Virus record (IMG/VR): IMGVR_UViG_3300020281_000001
Location: 1-64,000 of that record
Length of the DNA stretch: 64,000 nucleotides
Reading direction: 5' to 3' (one strand)
From: a virus
Part shown: in pieces, positions 45,498-53,634 of the stretch
Layout: every line of letters starts with the position of its first letter
How positions within the stretch are numbered: position 1 is the first letter of the stretch
Translations under genes and position numbers: made by a program
The notes under the pieces: model-generated
Databases searched by the model: none
What the model was told of the DNA's origin: nothing
Seen by the model: only the letters and a program-made list of their open reading frames with translations

Positions 45498-46059
45498 ATT
45501 TATAAAACATTACAAAAACCTTTCTACTTTTTTTAAATTCATTAGGATATTTACTATGAAAATAACTACATGGATAAGATAAAAGTCTATTTTTTTTACC
45601 TTCAATAACAGTTTTTAATTGCCATTTATTTATATCGTTTGCATCTTCTTGTAACATCCTATTAGCTTCTTCAACTCCTTTATTGTTTGGAAATTTATCT
45701 CCATATATATTGTGTGACCAAAATGCAGTACCGTTTAATTTTTTAGTAATATTATCAGATAAATATAAAACTAATGCTCTATCTGGTTTTTCTTTATATA
45801 CTCCAGAATAACTATCATTGTGTATTCGCCAATCGTTATCTTGATTTTTTTTTGCTTCTCTAAAAAAAGAAAAACAATTAATTATTTTTTTATTTTCTAT
45901 TAATTGTAATCTTTTACAAATATAATCTACAAACTCATTAGTAGCATTTTTTATCCAAAAGCTTTTACCTGGCGTATCTACTTTTTCAAAATTTTTAAGA
46001 TCTTTTATTACAAAATTAAAAACTTTTTTGTCTAAAAAATCATCTATAAAATAAATCAT
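45484..46059 (-). CDS. 2-oxoglutarate/Fe(II) oxygenase-like protein
   Basis: A 191-residue protein with the double-stranded beta-helix pattern of 2OG-Fe(II) dioxygenases. H-x-D occurs in WRIHNDSYSG, a central strand is RALVLYLSD, then GTAFWSH, and the distal His and Arg occur in SYFHSKYPNEFKKSRKVF. Such enzymes hydroxylate proteins or nucleic acids. In this context a nucleotide, DNA or host target is possible. It overlaps the upstream zinc-finger gene by ATGA. The family call is by motif order; the substrate is unknown. Confidence 0.7.
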   Translation of the reverse strand: MIYFIDDFLDKKVFNFVIKDLKNFEKVDTPGKSFWIKNATNEFVDYICKRLQLIENKKIINCFSFFREAKKNQDNDWRIHNDSYSGVYKEKPDRALVLYLSDNITKKLNGTAFWSHNIYGDKFPNNKGVEEANRMLQEDANDINKWQLKTVIEGKKNRLLSYPCSYFHSKYPNEFKKSRKVFVMFYKYENL

Positions 46060-46214
46060 TTGTTATATATTTTTAAAGATTCTTTTTCTGATAAAGCTTT
46101 TTCATGATTAAATCCACCGTTTTTTAAATAAGGATAAAAATGTTTTTCTTCCCAGTGATCTCTATATTCAACACCACTAGGAAACTCTGCATCACATTGA
46201 CTACATTTTATCAT
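46056..46214 (-). CDS. Single C2H2 zinc-finger miniprotein, 52 aa
   Basis: A short ORF starting MIKCSQCDAEFPSGVEYRDH and WEEKHF. The pattern C-x2-C-x12-H-x4-H is a classical-like C2H2 finger. A FYPYLKNGGFNHEKALSEKE tail follows. It lies between nrdB and the oxygenase, with an ATGA overlap to the latter. A single finger suggests protein or nucleic acid contact. Coding status is good because motif, length and packing agree. Confidence 0.65.
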   Translation of the reverse strand: MIKCSQCDAEFPSGVEYRDHWEEKHFYPYLKNGGFNHEKALSEKESLKIYNK

Positions 46215-46222
46215 ATTTCTTT

Positions 46223-47191
46223 TTACCATATATCATCGAAGTCTTCACCTTCGTTAGCTTTTGAATAATCCGTTGGTCTAACAGCAAAAAAATCAGTGTG
46301 AGTATGACCACCAGTAAGATGATAAAACCAGTCGAGGTTTTTTGCTCCTGATTTATCATACGTAAAGTGCTCCCGTTCGTCCCTGTAACCGAGCTCCACG
46401 AGTTTTTCATTGAGTCTTTTTCTGATAAATTGTTTGAGATCGTATGATTTAAGGTTTTCAATGTCTCCTTGTTCAAACATTTTGTCGATATATTTTTCTT
46501 CTGCTTTAAGCATTGTGTGTGCTGCATTAATAACATCTTTTTTACATTTATTTAAAAGAGAATTATCTTCTTGACACATATGTCTAAATAATTTACAACC
46601 CATTTTAGAGTGTAATGATTCATCTCTTACAGACCATTTCATTTGTTGACCTATACCTTTTAAAAGATTTCTGAGTTGAAAACTATATAAAACAGCAAAT
46701 GCAGAATAAAGACTAACACCTTCAGCAAAGGCACTAAATATTGCAATGCTTCTTGCAATTCCAGTAGTGTTGTTTCCATCATAACTAATTAAATTATCAA
46801 AGCGTTCCATAGTTGCTTCGTCTTGTAAAAATGCTTCAAAATTTTCAAGACCTAACGTTTCATTTAAATAAGAATAAGCTACAGCATGTATTGTTTCTTG
46901 TGATCCAAACATCATAGCCATTTGTTGTATTTCATGTTTAGGAAACCAACTAACTACTTTCTGTGTCCAATAATCAGATACAGCACACTCTGTTTGTGCA
47001 AATCCTAATAATATATTACCTACTAAATTTTTTTCACTTTCAGTAAGTTTTTCTTGCCAATCTTTTACATCACTCGACATAGGTATTTCTGTGTGTAACC
47101 AAAAAGCTTGAGCTTGTTTTAACCACCCATCATTATAATATTCAGGGTACTCAAAAGGTTTATAATGTACTCTTGGATCAAATAATCCCAT
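46223..47191 (-). CDS. nrdB: Ribonucleotide reductase class I, small subunit
   Basis: A 322-residue R2 protein. Metal ligands are visible in TECAVSDYW, GSQETIHAVAYSYL (E-x-x-H with the radical Tyr four residues after the His), SAFAEGVSLY and VRDESLHSKMG (E-x-x-H). It houses the diiron-tyrosyl radical that activates NrdA. It ends with an acidic tail (NEGEDFDDIW), the usual NrdA-binding peptide. Bases about 46340-46460 are locally G+C-rich. The gene is separated from nrdA by five small genes. Confidence 0.93.
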   Translation of the reverse strand: MGLFDPRVHYKPFEYPEYYNDGWLKQAQAFWLHTEIPMSSDVKDWQEKLTESEKNLVGNILLGFAQTECAVSDYWTQKVVSWFPKHEIQQMAMMFGSQETIHAVAYSYLNETLGLENFEAFLQDEATMERFDNLISYDGNNTTGIARSIAIFSAFAEGVSLYSAFAVLYSFQLRNLLKGIGQQMKWSVRDESLHSKMGCKLFRHMCQEDNSLLNKCKKDVINAAHTMLKAEEKYIDKMFEQGDIENLKSYDLKQFIRKRLNEKLVELGYRDEREHFTYDKSGAKNLDWFYHLTGGHTHTDFFAVRPTDYSKANEGEDFDDIW

Positions 47192-47193
47192 AA

Positions 47194-47439
47194 TTATTTT
47201 TTTAATTTATATGGACGAGATTTTGGATAACGCTTGTTATCAAACAAATAATGTCTATATGTTAATCTAACTTGTGGATTAAATGGCCTTAAACCTTGAT
47301 CAAAATTCATTTGATCTTGATCAAAATCTCCATCGTTATTTAACGGTATATCATATGTTGCTCTTGCTTCAACAAACATTTGTCCACCCGCACATGAGGT
47401 TAATAATGTTATTATACTTAAGTAAAATAATTTTTTCAT
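47194..47439 (-). CDS. Small lipoprotein
   Basis: An 81-residue protein with signal peptide MKKLFYLSIITLLTSCAGG. The lipobox is LLTSC (Cys16), followed by GG, as in lipoproteins of Bacteroidota. The mature part (VEARATYDIPLNNDGDFDQD...RLTYRHYLFDNKRYPKSRPY) is charged and beta-like. It would be anchored in the cell envelope; superinfection immunity or envelope change is possible. It ends 2 bp before the nrdB start. Confidence 0.75.
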   Translation of the reverse strand: MKKLFYLSIITLLTSCAGGQMFVEARATYDIPLNNDGDFDQDQMNFDQGLRPFNPQVRLTYRHYLFDNKRYPKSRPYKLKK

Positions 47440-47449
47440 AATATTTAAT

Positions 47450-47596
47450 TTAATCTTTAAAAATTTCTATACAAAGATCAACAAACGGTAAATAAATTAC
47501 GTGCTGTGTTGAATCTGGTTGTGCGTAAGATCTTACTCCTACTAATATTCCAGGATAAAAACCTAATGTTAATTCCCAACTTTTTCCTTTAAACAT
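47450..47596 (-). CDS. Hypothetical 48-aa protein
   Basis: The ORF reads MFKGKSWELTLGFYPGILVG and VRSYAQPDSTQHVIYLPFVD, then LCIEIFKD. It has the look of a compact beta domain and starts 1 bp from the stop of its upstream neighbour. The G-F-Y-P-G-I-L-x-G-x-R motif recurs in small phage proteins from memory. Coding status is plausible by packing. Confidence 0.55.
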   Translation of the reverse strand: MFKGKSWELTLGFYPGILVGVRSYAQPDSTQHVIYLPFVDLCIEIFKD

Positions 47597-47597
47597 T

Positions 47598-47768
47598 TTA
47601 GTTACATTTTATATTAAACTTTTCTTGCATTTCAACAAGATCCTTATATAGTACAAAACCTTTACATTCAATCCTCCATTTAACCCATTTATCTATTTGT
47701 CTTTCAGCATATTTACGTCTAGCTAATTGTTTTTGGTTTCTTGTATCAGCTTTATTGTTATATCGCAT
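47598..47768 (-). CDS. Hypothetical basic 56-aa protein
   Basis: The ORF reads MRYNNKADTRNQKQLARRKY and AERQIDKWVKWRIECKGFVL. It is helical and basic. It overlaps the 3' end of the resolvase-like gene by 46 bp, which is more than usual here, so the true start may be further in. It fills a gap that would otherwise be non-coding. Confidence 0.45.
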   Translation of the reverse strand: MRYNNKADTRNQKQLARRKYAERQIDKWVKWRIECKGFVLYKDLVEMQEKFNIKCN

Positions 47769-48172
47769 TCTTTTTGATTTTGTGGTTTATACAGAGTAAC
47801 ACCAGGTAGATGATCTACTACATATCTTTTAAACATTTTCCAACGTAAAGGAAAGCTCTCATTAGCTCTACCTTTTGTTTCTATTATAAAACCTTTACCT
47901 ATAAAATCTGGTGTATATTTAATATTAAGTATTTTTTTATTACCTCTATTTTTATATTCTCCTTTACTATTACCACATCTTTCATAGGATTTATGAGGAA
48001 AATCAAATCCTGAAAATATTTCATATGTTTGACCCTCATAAACTACAGGTATTTTAGCTTTTTTTAAAGCTAAATACATATACTTTTCAAGTCCTGAAGA
48101 AAAAGTAATACCATCAATAGATATTTTTTTAGACTGTACAGGACCTCTTTTTTTACGGCGAAACTTTTTCAT
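47723..48172 (-). CDS. T7 endonuclease I-like PD-(D/E)XK nuclease
   Basis: A 149-residue basic protein. Catalytic elements appear in order: Glu in TFSSGLEKYMYLALKKAKI (residues 24-42), Asp in IKYTPDFIG and E-x-K in FIIETKGRANESFPLRWKMF. This matches phage Holliday-junction or debranching nucleases of the T7 gp3 type, which resolve branched DNA before packaging. It overlaps the MazG-like gene upstream by 20 bp. Family assignment good; substrate inferred. Confidence 0.75.
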   Translation of the reverse strand: MKKFRRKKRGPVQSKKISIDGITFSSGLEKYMYLALKKAKIPVVYEGQTYEIFSGFDFPHKSYERCGNSKGEYKNRGNKKILNIKYTPDFIGKGFIIETKGRANESFPLRWKMFKRYVVDHLPGVTLYKPQNQKECDITIKLIQETKNN

Positions 48173-48398
48173 AGTCTACTTCTATTTGATCTTGTAGACA
48201 TTGTTTAGCTGCTTCAATATATAATAAAGCATCCATTATTTCCTCTTGTACATCTACTAAAAACTCGTGTAGTCCTTTTTTACCTTCTTTAACTTCAGAC
48301 ATCATTGTACGGCCGTATTTTTTTTGGCCAACTAAACTACGTTGATCCATTTTTCTAATAACAGATCTTACTATTTCATCTTTTGTATTTAATTTCAT
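48153..48398 (-). CDS. Small MazG-like/helical phosphohydrolase-type protein
   Basis: An 81-residue helical protein. KYGRTMMSEVKEGKKGLHEF and DVQEEIMDALLYIEAAKQCL fit a reduced all-alpha NTP pyrophosphohydrolase: an E-E-x-x-D metal site on the second helix. Only one acidic pair is visible, so it may be a minimal or inactive form. The gene lies between the resolvase-like and the MazG fusion genes and is likely co-expressed for nucleotide metabolism. Confidence 0.6.
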   Translation of the reverse strand: MKLNTKDEIVRSVIRKMDQRSLVGQKKYGRTMMSEVKEGKKGLHEFLVDVQEEIMDALLYIEAAKQCLQDQIEVDYEKVSP

Positions 48399-48399
48399 A

Positions 48400-49176
48400 T
48401 TATTTATCTTTTACAAATGTTCCATTAATCATTTTACCTGTTCTATTTTTTATTTCACTATAAGCTGTAGATATACAGGTTTCTATATCTACATTTCTCA
48501 TGTGGGCTAAATTAGTTAACACAACAATTATATCACCTATAGCATCTATAACTTCTTTTTGATCATCTTTTAATAATGCTTTAGCTAGTTCACCCGACTC
48601 TTCCATTAACTTTATATATTGTGTATTAACATCACCTTTGTTATATAAACCTCTTTGTTTAGCCCAATCTCTTATAAGATCAAATACATAAGTATCTGTG
48701 TTACTTATATATAAAGGTGTATGATCAGTATTTAAAAAAGCTTCATAATAAGCTTTATTATAAATATAACTTCTTTGATCATTATACATAGATTTTTTAG
48801 AATTAGCTATTATCCACTTAATTGTTTTATCTGTAACATTAAACTCACCGTGTGAAGTAATCCATTTTAAATTATTTTTTACTTTTTCTAATTCATTGGG
48901 TAGTTCTTCTAACGAACAAGGAAAAGTAGAAGTTTGTTCTGTAATATTTACTTTCATTTTATTAGAATTAATTAAATTATTGTAGCCTTGTCTATCAATT
49001 TTATAGCCATAAGACTTTTGAAGTTCTATCTCCTTTTCAGATATATAATCTATATCTTCACTAGTTTCAAGAACTTCATACTCTCCTTCTTTATATCCCT
49101 GTATAAGTGTAACTCTTGTATTAAGATTACGTGTTACACCTATTTTTTTACCGGGTATATGATATAAGTAATACAT
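48400..49176 (-). CDS. GIY-YIG-like domain fused to MazG pyrophosphohydrolase
   Basis: A 258-residue protein. The N terminus (MYYLYHIPGKKIGVTRNLNT) resembles a GIY-YIG-type fold with a later Glu (EKEIELQKSYGY). Residues about 165-255 are a MazG domain: QYIKLMEESGELAKALLKDD with E-E-x-x-E, then EVIDAIGDIIVVLTNLAHM with E-x-x-D. MazG proteins hydrolyse NTPs or dNTPs and are common in marine phages. The nuclease-like part may be degenerate. The gene lies 2 bp before the next small gene. Confidence 0.7.
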   Translation of the reverse strand: MYYLYHIPGKKIGVTRNLNTRVTLIQGYKEGEYEVLETSEDIDYISEKEIELQKSYGYKIDRQGYNNLINSNKMKVNITEQTSTFPCSLEELPNELEKVKNNLKWITSHGEFNVTDKTIKWIIANSKKSMYNDQRSYIYNKAYYEAFLNTDHTPLYISNTDTYVFDLIRDWAKQRGLYNKGDVNTQYIKLMEESGELAKALLKDDQKEVIDAIGDIIVVLTNLAHMRNVDIETCISTAYSEIKNRTGKMINGTFVKDK

Positions 49177-49181
49177 ACTTT

Positions 49182-49835
49182 TTATTTAATTTTATTGTTA
49201 TATAAATGTAGGTTATGAGCAAAATGATAATATGTTCCAACCGGTACATTAATACGTTGAGAAACAAGTTGTTGTAACATTGAAAAACAATACTGATCAT
49301 TACAAAAACCATACCAAAGATCATTAGATCTCATAAGTACAGACATGTTTAATTTATTATTAACTATGCTAAATTGTACAGCATAAGTACAAGGTGTATC
49401 TTTTTGATATTTACTTATTTCTTTGCCATCATAAATACTTATTGCTGCTTGTCTAGTATCTTTAACTTCTTTCAACATACCTACAACATGATCTAGTTGA
49501 TAGTTTCTACTCCATTGATAACCATAATTAGATCTACACTTACCTTCTGAGTCTTGCATTTTTTCCCATATGGGAGGTATTGAACCATATATTTCACCTA
49601 ATTGAGATATATGAGGATCCTCTGTTAAATACCACTCCCACTCAGCTTTCGCATAATCTTTATTCCATTTTCTTTCTTTATGAGTAATATCTACATCTGT
49701 TGGATTTTCTATATAAAACCCTATATTAAATAAAGCTTTAGTATCACCATATTTTATACCGTCTTTAATTATTTTTTTATAAAAATATTTAAAAACTTTG
49801 TCTGCATTTAAAAAACTATTTTTCACGTTTGTCAT
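49182..49835 (-). CDS. Thymidylate synthase/dUMP hydroxymethylase-like enzyme
   Basis: A 217-residue ThyA-fold protein. The catalytic Cys lies in KDTPCTYAVQFSI, then LMRSNDLWYGFCNDQYCFSM (the R-S-x-D phosphate motif and an Asn in the base-recognition position, which favours dUMP) and a final HNLHLY. It is shorter than E. coli ThyA (264 residues), and the usual C-terminal closing segment is missing. It could make dTMP or a hydroxymethylated base. It overlaps the upstream gene by 20 bp. Confidence 0.75.
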   Translation of the reverse strand: MTNVKNSFLNADKVFKYFYKKIIKDGIKYGDTKALFNIGFYIENPTDVDITHKERKWNKDYAKAEWEWYLTEDPHISQLGEIYGSIPPIWEKMQDSEGKCRSNYGYQWSRNYQLDHVVGMLKEVKDTRQAAISIYDGKEISKYQKDTPCTYAVQFSIVNNKLNMSVLMRSNDLWYGFCNDQYCFSMLQQLVSQRINVPVGTYYHFAHNLHLYNNKIK

Positions 49836-50088
49836 AATAATATTTACACATTTGATAGTAAGCTTGCATTACATTGTCTTTAGTATAAATTGAAGGTGAT
49901 ACATGAGGTACTTCACCTTTTTTATACGGTCCTAAACTTACTGTAATATACCACTTTCCTTTCTCACCATCAACAGGTTTATGTGATATTCTTATATTTT
50001 TATTAACACAATACCTGTACCATTCATTTTCTTTATTACTTGCTGAATAATTAGGTAGCGGGTTTGCGTATTTATTTTTTAATCCCAT
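49816..50088 (-). CDS. Hypothetical 90-aa protein
   Basis: A compact, Tyr/Lys-rich protein (MGLKNKYANPLPNYSASNKE). The central KWYITVSLGPYKKGEVPHVS and the helix NVMQAYYQMCKYYYDK suggest an alpha/beta fold. It sits between the thymidylate synthase-like and helicase genes, overlapping both. No motif is recognised. It may assist nucleotide or replication enzymes. Confidence 0.6.
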   Translation of the reverse strand: MGLKNKYANPLPNYSASNKENEWYRYCVNKNIRISHKPVDGEKGKWYITVSLGPYKKGEVPHVSPSIYTKDNVMQAYYQMCKYYYDKREK

Positions 50089-51794
50089 GGCATTACATCT
50101 ATTATATCTTTGTTTACTTCATGTGGTATAAAACAACCTGATTTAGGTTCCCATTTAAATATAGCTTCAGCTCCATTTTCACCTAAATTTTGAAATTTAA
50201 CTTTTAAAACTTTAGCTTTAACTGTTTTGTTTTCATAATCTCTATGAACTAGTATACCATGGTAACTAGCATCATACCATTCACCACCACCTTTTATGTT
50301 ATACATATTAGGTTCTTCTATTTTACCGTCTTTATCTCTATACATTTTAGTTGGGTGTGCTACAATAAAAACTAATACATCAAATTTTTTAGCAAACACT
50401 TCTATTTTTGTAAGATATTCCATTGTATATTTATTAACATCATCTGTTTTACAATCAACATCTCTTATTTTATTAAATGGATCTATAACTAAACATTTAA
50501 TACCTTTTCTTTTTACAAGCTCTGCACCTTTTTTTAATACAGCTTCTAAAGTATATCTTTCCATATCAATAAAAAAGAAATTATCATTTATATGTTCTGA
50601 TACTTTTTTCCATTGTTTTGTATTAATATCTCCAGGTGTTGGCATATCTTGCCATACTTTACGCATAAGTTTATGTGCGTGTAAATATGTAGGTGCATTT
50701 TCAGGTGATGCAAAAGCTGTTTTCCATTTATAATTTATATTGTATCCAACCACAAGTTGATCCACAAAATCAGACTTCCCAGAAGAAGGTATCCCAGTAA
50801 CAGTAATAAACTGTCCGGTATAAGTTGAAAAAATTTTGTCAAAATTAGATAAACCGGCTTGATAACCAGGTTTAAAACCATGTTGTACAAAGTCTGTAAT
50901 TTCTGTTTCAATATCTTTGAATGTTGTAACATTTTCCAAAGGAACGGGTTTTCCTTTTGAAATCGTGCTGAGAAAGTTTTCTTTTCCATGTTTTAATAAA
51001 TATTCATTAGCGTCTTTACAATCTTTAAAATCTACTATAAAACAAACTTCAGCACCTAAACGTCTAATAAGCTCTTGTTGTAAAGCTTGACCAGCTTCAT
51101 CATTATCAACTGCTAATATTATTTTTTCTTTATTATCAAAATAATCTATACAGTTGTCTAAATAATCTAAATTGTTTGAATTTAAAGTAGCTCCATTAGG
51201 AACAGATATAACGTTAGGTATACCGGCTTCGTGAAAAGATAAAACGTCCATTTCTCCTTCTACAATATAACATTCATTATATCCGATAACACTATCAATA
51301 TTATAAAATATTTTTTCTGCTCCTTTATAAAGTTTAAAGTTTTTTCTACCATCTCTATATTTTATATTAACAAGCTCACCGCCCATCATATAATTAAATT
51401 TAATGGTGTTTTCTTTTTTGTTAGTTTGTGGCATATACTCAGGACCCTCAGAGACATTTAAGTCTTCAAGGGTTTTCTGAGATATACCTCTGCTTTTAAA
51501 CCAATTAACTATTTTAGATCCTACAGGTTTATGGGTTTTTGTAGAGAAATCTGGACGAATATAATTTTTTTCACTATCACCTTTACGCTTGTAGGTATGT
51601 AGTTGATAAGTTTTATTGCAGTTATGACATGTACCAAGACCACGTTCCCAATCATAGGAAGAACATTTTTTCTTTCTATTTTCAGGTTTTCTATGTTCGT
51701 GAGACCACGGGCATACGCCTTGTGTGGCCTTTGTGTCTAGACTATATTGATTAAAGTTATCAATCAAAAATCCATTGATCTCTGTTGTCTGCAT
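50079..51794 (-). CDS. T7 gp4-like primase-helicase
   Basis: A 571-residue replication protein. The N-terminal zinc-binding domain uses Cys28, Cys44 and Cys56/Cys59 plus His32/34 (GVCPWSHEH, GTCHNCNK). A TOPRIM fold follows with IVEGEMDVLSFHEAG and IILAVDNDEAG. The C-terminal RecA-like helicase has Walker A TGIPSSGKSD (near residue 335) and Walker B CLVIDPFN. It primes and unwinds the phage replication fork. Bases about 50740-50990 have higher G+C. No phage DNA polymerase is found nearby, so it must work with a host polymerase. Confidence 0.9.
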   Translation of the reverse strand: MQTTEINGFLIDNFNQYSLDTKATQGVCPWSHEHRKPENRKKKCSSYDWERGLGTCHNCNKTYQLHTYKRKGDSEKNYIRPDFSTKTHKPVGSKIVNWFKSRGISQKTLEDLNVSEGPEYMPQTNKKENTIKFNYMMGGELVNIKYRDGRKNFKLYKGAEKIFYNIDSVIGYNECYIVEGEMDVLSFHEAGIPNVISVPNGATLNSNNLDYLDNCIDYFDNKEKIILAVDNDEAGQALQQELIRRLGAEVCFIVDFKDCKDANEYLLKHGKENFLSTISKGKPVPLENVTTFKDIETEITDFVQHGFKPGYQAGLSNFDKIFSTYTGQFITVTGIPSSGKSDFVDQLVVGYNINYKWKTAFASPENAPTYLHAHKLMRKVWQDMPTPGDINTKQWKKVSEHINDNFFFIDMERYTLEAVLKKGAELVKRKGIKCLVIDPFNKIRDVDCKTDDVNKYTMEYLTKIEVFAKKFDVLVFIVAHPTKMYRDKDGKIEEPNMYNIKGGGEWYDASYHGILVHRDYENKTVKAKVLKVKFQNLGENGAEAIFKWEPKSGCFIPHEVNKDIIDVMPWD

Positions 51795-51825
51795 GTATTT
51801 ATTATCCTATTTGTATCGTATTTAA

Positions 51826-52134
51826 TTAGAATGGTAAGTCATCTTCAACTGGAGCTGGTTCAGACTTTGGTTTACTAGGCTCAGTTTTAGGTGCGGCACT
51901 TACATTATCTCCATTTGTCCACACAACTTTGACATTACCTAAATAAACTTTATCTACTTTAGCTTCTCTTTCTTCTTTAGTTTGTTCAACTATTACAGGA
52001 CCATTGTTTCCAAATTGATCGATCTCATCATTTATTGTTATGCTTATAGGTAAATACTTACCTTTAGCTCCTACAATAATTTTATCCTTTGGGATATTAT
52101 TTAAATTGATACTTGTTTTTAATATTGATGCCAT
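51826..52134 (-). CDS. Single-stranded DNA-binding protein-like, 102 aa
   Basis: A small protein with a beta-rich N-terminal part (ILKTSINLNNIPKDKIIVGA and KGKYLPISITIND), a Pro/Ala/Lys linker and the acidic C-terminal tip DDLPF, typical of SSB proteins that recruit partner enzymes. An OB fold is plausible but not certain. The position between helicase and recombination genes supports this. Stop and start overlap the next upstream gene by one base. Confidence 0.7.
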   Translation of the reverse strand: MASILKTSINLNNIPKDKIIVGAKGKYLPISITINDEIDQFGNNGPVIVEQTKEEREAKVDKVYLGNVKVVWTNGDNVSAAPKTEPSKPKSEPAPVEDDLPF

Positions 52135-52343
52135 TATGCTGTTTTTAAATTTAAGTTTTGAAACATTTTACGTAATTTTCTTGTAGTTAAAGGAGTATCC
52201 TTTAATCTACGTCTAAAGTTATCTGCTACCTTTGAATAAGGGTGATAACCATCTAATGTACTCGGATTTTTATAGAACTCAGCTAAAGGAAACCGTCTAC
52301 CTGTTAGTGTACAAAGCTTAGTACTTCTTTTTACTCTTGCCAT
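52134..52343 (-). CDS. Small basic hypothetical protein, 69 aa
   Basis: I start at MARVKRSTKLCTLTGRRFPL (52343) because it lies 1 bp from the exonuclease stop; the longer ORF to 52382 runs into that gene. The protein is Arg/Lys-rich, with a helical C-terminal half (VADNFRRRLKDTPLTTRKLR). The LCTLTGRRFPLAEFY segment recalls zinc-poor phage proteins of unknown role next to SSB genes. It may bind DNA. Confidence 0.6.
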   Translation of the reverse strand: MARVKRSTKLCTLTGRRFPLAEFYKNPSTLDGYHPYSKVADNFRRRLKDTPLTTRKLRKMFQNLNLKTA

Positions 52344-52344
52344 A

Positions 52345-53076
52345 TTATAGAATTTCAGTTTTAAAAAATTGTTTAGGATCAAAATCTTTAGTTTTAAAAA
52401 ATAGTTTATACTGCGCTACTGCCTCTTGTACTTTACGTTGACCCTTTTCGTAAAATTCTTGAGAACATTCACAGATTTTAATTTGGTGAGTTACTTTATC
52501 TATAACTATAAATATCATTTCATAATTAAATAATTGATTATAAATATAAGCTTGGCTATCATAATTATATCTTGATGCTGAAAATTTAAATTTATCTATA
52601 TCAGAAGTAGTTTTTAAATCTACTATTAATCTTTCATCATGATTAATTATATCTGCTTTACCTTTCCACATTTCACCTTCAATTTCTTTTATACCAGGTC
52701 TTTCATATTCTACTTTACCTGATCTTATAAGGTCTTGACAGACTTTGTTATCCATTACTATTTTCACCATTAGCTCTATTTGATCAACTTCATGTTGTAA
52801 TAAACAAAGTTCACCATTAGAGATCTCTTTATACGCTTTTGTGTTCCTTGTAGTAGACTCAACTATTTTAAATTTTTTTAGTTTGTCTGGTTCTAAAATA
52901 GCGGTATGAAAATAACCACCAATTAAAAAAGCTGGTCTAGCTACAGAGGGAGTATGTAACGCTAAAGGATTTTTTAATAAAGTAGAAATATCAGAGTTGC
53001 TTAAATACTGTTGGCCAAATGACCCGTAATAGTGTTCATCTATTTCTAACTTTTTTAAAATATCACTTTCGTTCAT
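52345..53076 (-). CDS. Phage exonuclease, PD-(D/E)XK (RecE/RecB-like)
   Basis: A 243-residue nuclease. The N-terminal HTAILEPDKLKKFKIVEST is a hallmark of exonuclease VIII-like proteins. The catalytic core is MWKGKADIINHDERLIVDLK: Asp, then D-L-K with TT. A motif YNYDSQAYIYNQ follows. It would resect double-stranded ends for the neighbouring ERF annealing protein, as in lambda Exo/Bet-type pairs. The ERF gene lies directly upstream on the same strand. Confidence 0.8.
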   Translation of the reverse strand: MNESDILKKLEIDEHYYGSFGQQYLSNSDISTLLKNPLALHTPSVARPAFLIGGYFHTAILEPDKLKKFKIVESTTRNTKAYKEISNGELCLLQHEVDQIELMVKIVMDNKVCQDLIRSGKVEYERPGIKEIEGEMWKGKADIINHDERLIVDLKTTSDIDKFKFSASRYNYDSQAYIYNQLFNYEMIFIVIDKVTHQIKICECSQEFYEKGQRKVQEAVAQYKLFFKTKDFDPKQFFKTEIL

Positions 53077-53592
53077 TTATAAAGTTGTTAGTTCTTCTTC
53101 TAATTGTTTTGTTAAATTATATTTTGCTTTAATAGCTTCTATTTTTCCACCGGATTTAATAAATTGTTTTGCTTTAGCAATTTGATCTATAGACATATTC
53201 TTAGAGTGATCGTTAACAGCATCACTATCTTGAGTATCATCTATTAAAAATAAATTACCTAACGCATATTTTTTACCGTAACTAGAAGCAGATCCAAATT
53301 GCTGAGGTGTTTGCATACCTTTTTGCATAAGATCTACACCAACTAAAGCTGTAGCTGTAATTGTTTCTTCACCATCAGAAATAGTTGCTTGACTCTCAAT
53401 AATAGGCATAGGATCACTAGCAATTAAATTTTCATTTAGTGTTACAGTAACTCCTAATTCTAATAAAAAGGGTTTTGTTGCTTCGAGAATGTCTTCGGCT
53501 GATCTAAAGTAGTATTTGCCGAATGAATTAAATCTTGATTTTTTAGATTTAAATTTAGTTTGTATGGTTGCTAACTTGTCGTTAATATTCAT
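53077..53592 (-). CDS. ERF-family single-strand annealing protein
   Basis: A 171-residue protein. The ERF signature is seen in YYFRSAEDILEATKPFLLEL and QQFGSASSYGKKYALGNLFL followed by IDDTQDSDAV. These proteins anneal single strands during recombination-dependent replication. The gene ends 1 bp before the exonuclease start, forming a clear recombination pair. Its C terminus has a helical KFIKSGGKIEAIK region. Confidence 0.85.
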   Translation of the reverse strand: MNINDKLATIQTKFKSKKSRFNSFGKYYFRSAEDILEATKPFLLELGVTVTLNENLIASDPMPIIESQATISDGEETITATALVGVDLMQKGMQTPQQFGSASSYGKKYALGNLFLIDDTQDSDAVNDHSKNMSIDQIAKAKQFIKSGGKIEAIKAKYNLTKQLEEELTTL

Positions 53593-53634
53593 AGGTTTTA
53601 AGGGTTTTAGTTAATAATATAATTATACTGTAAA

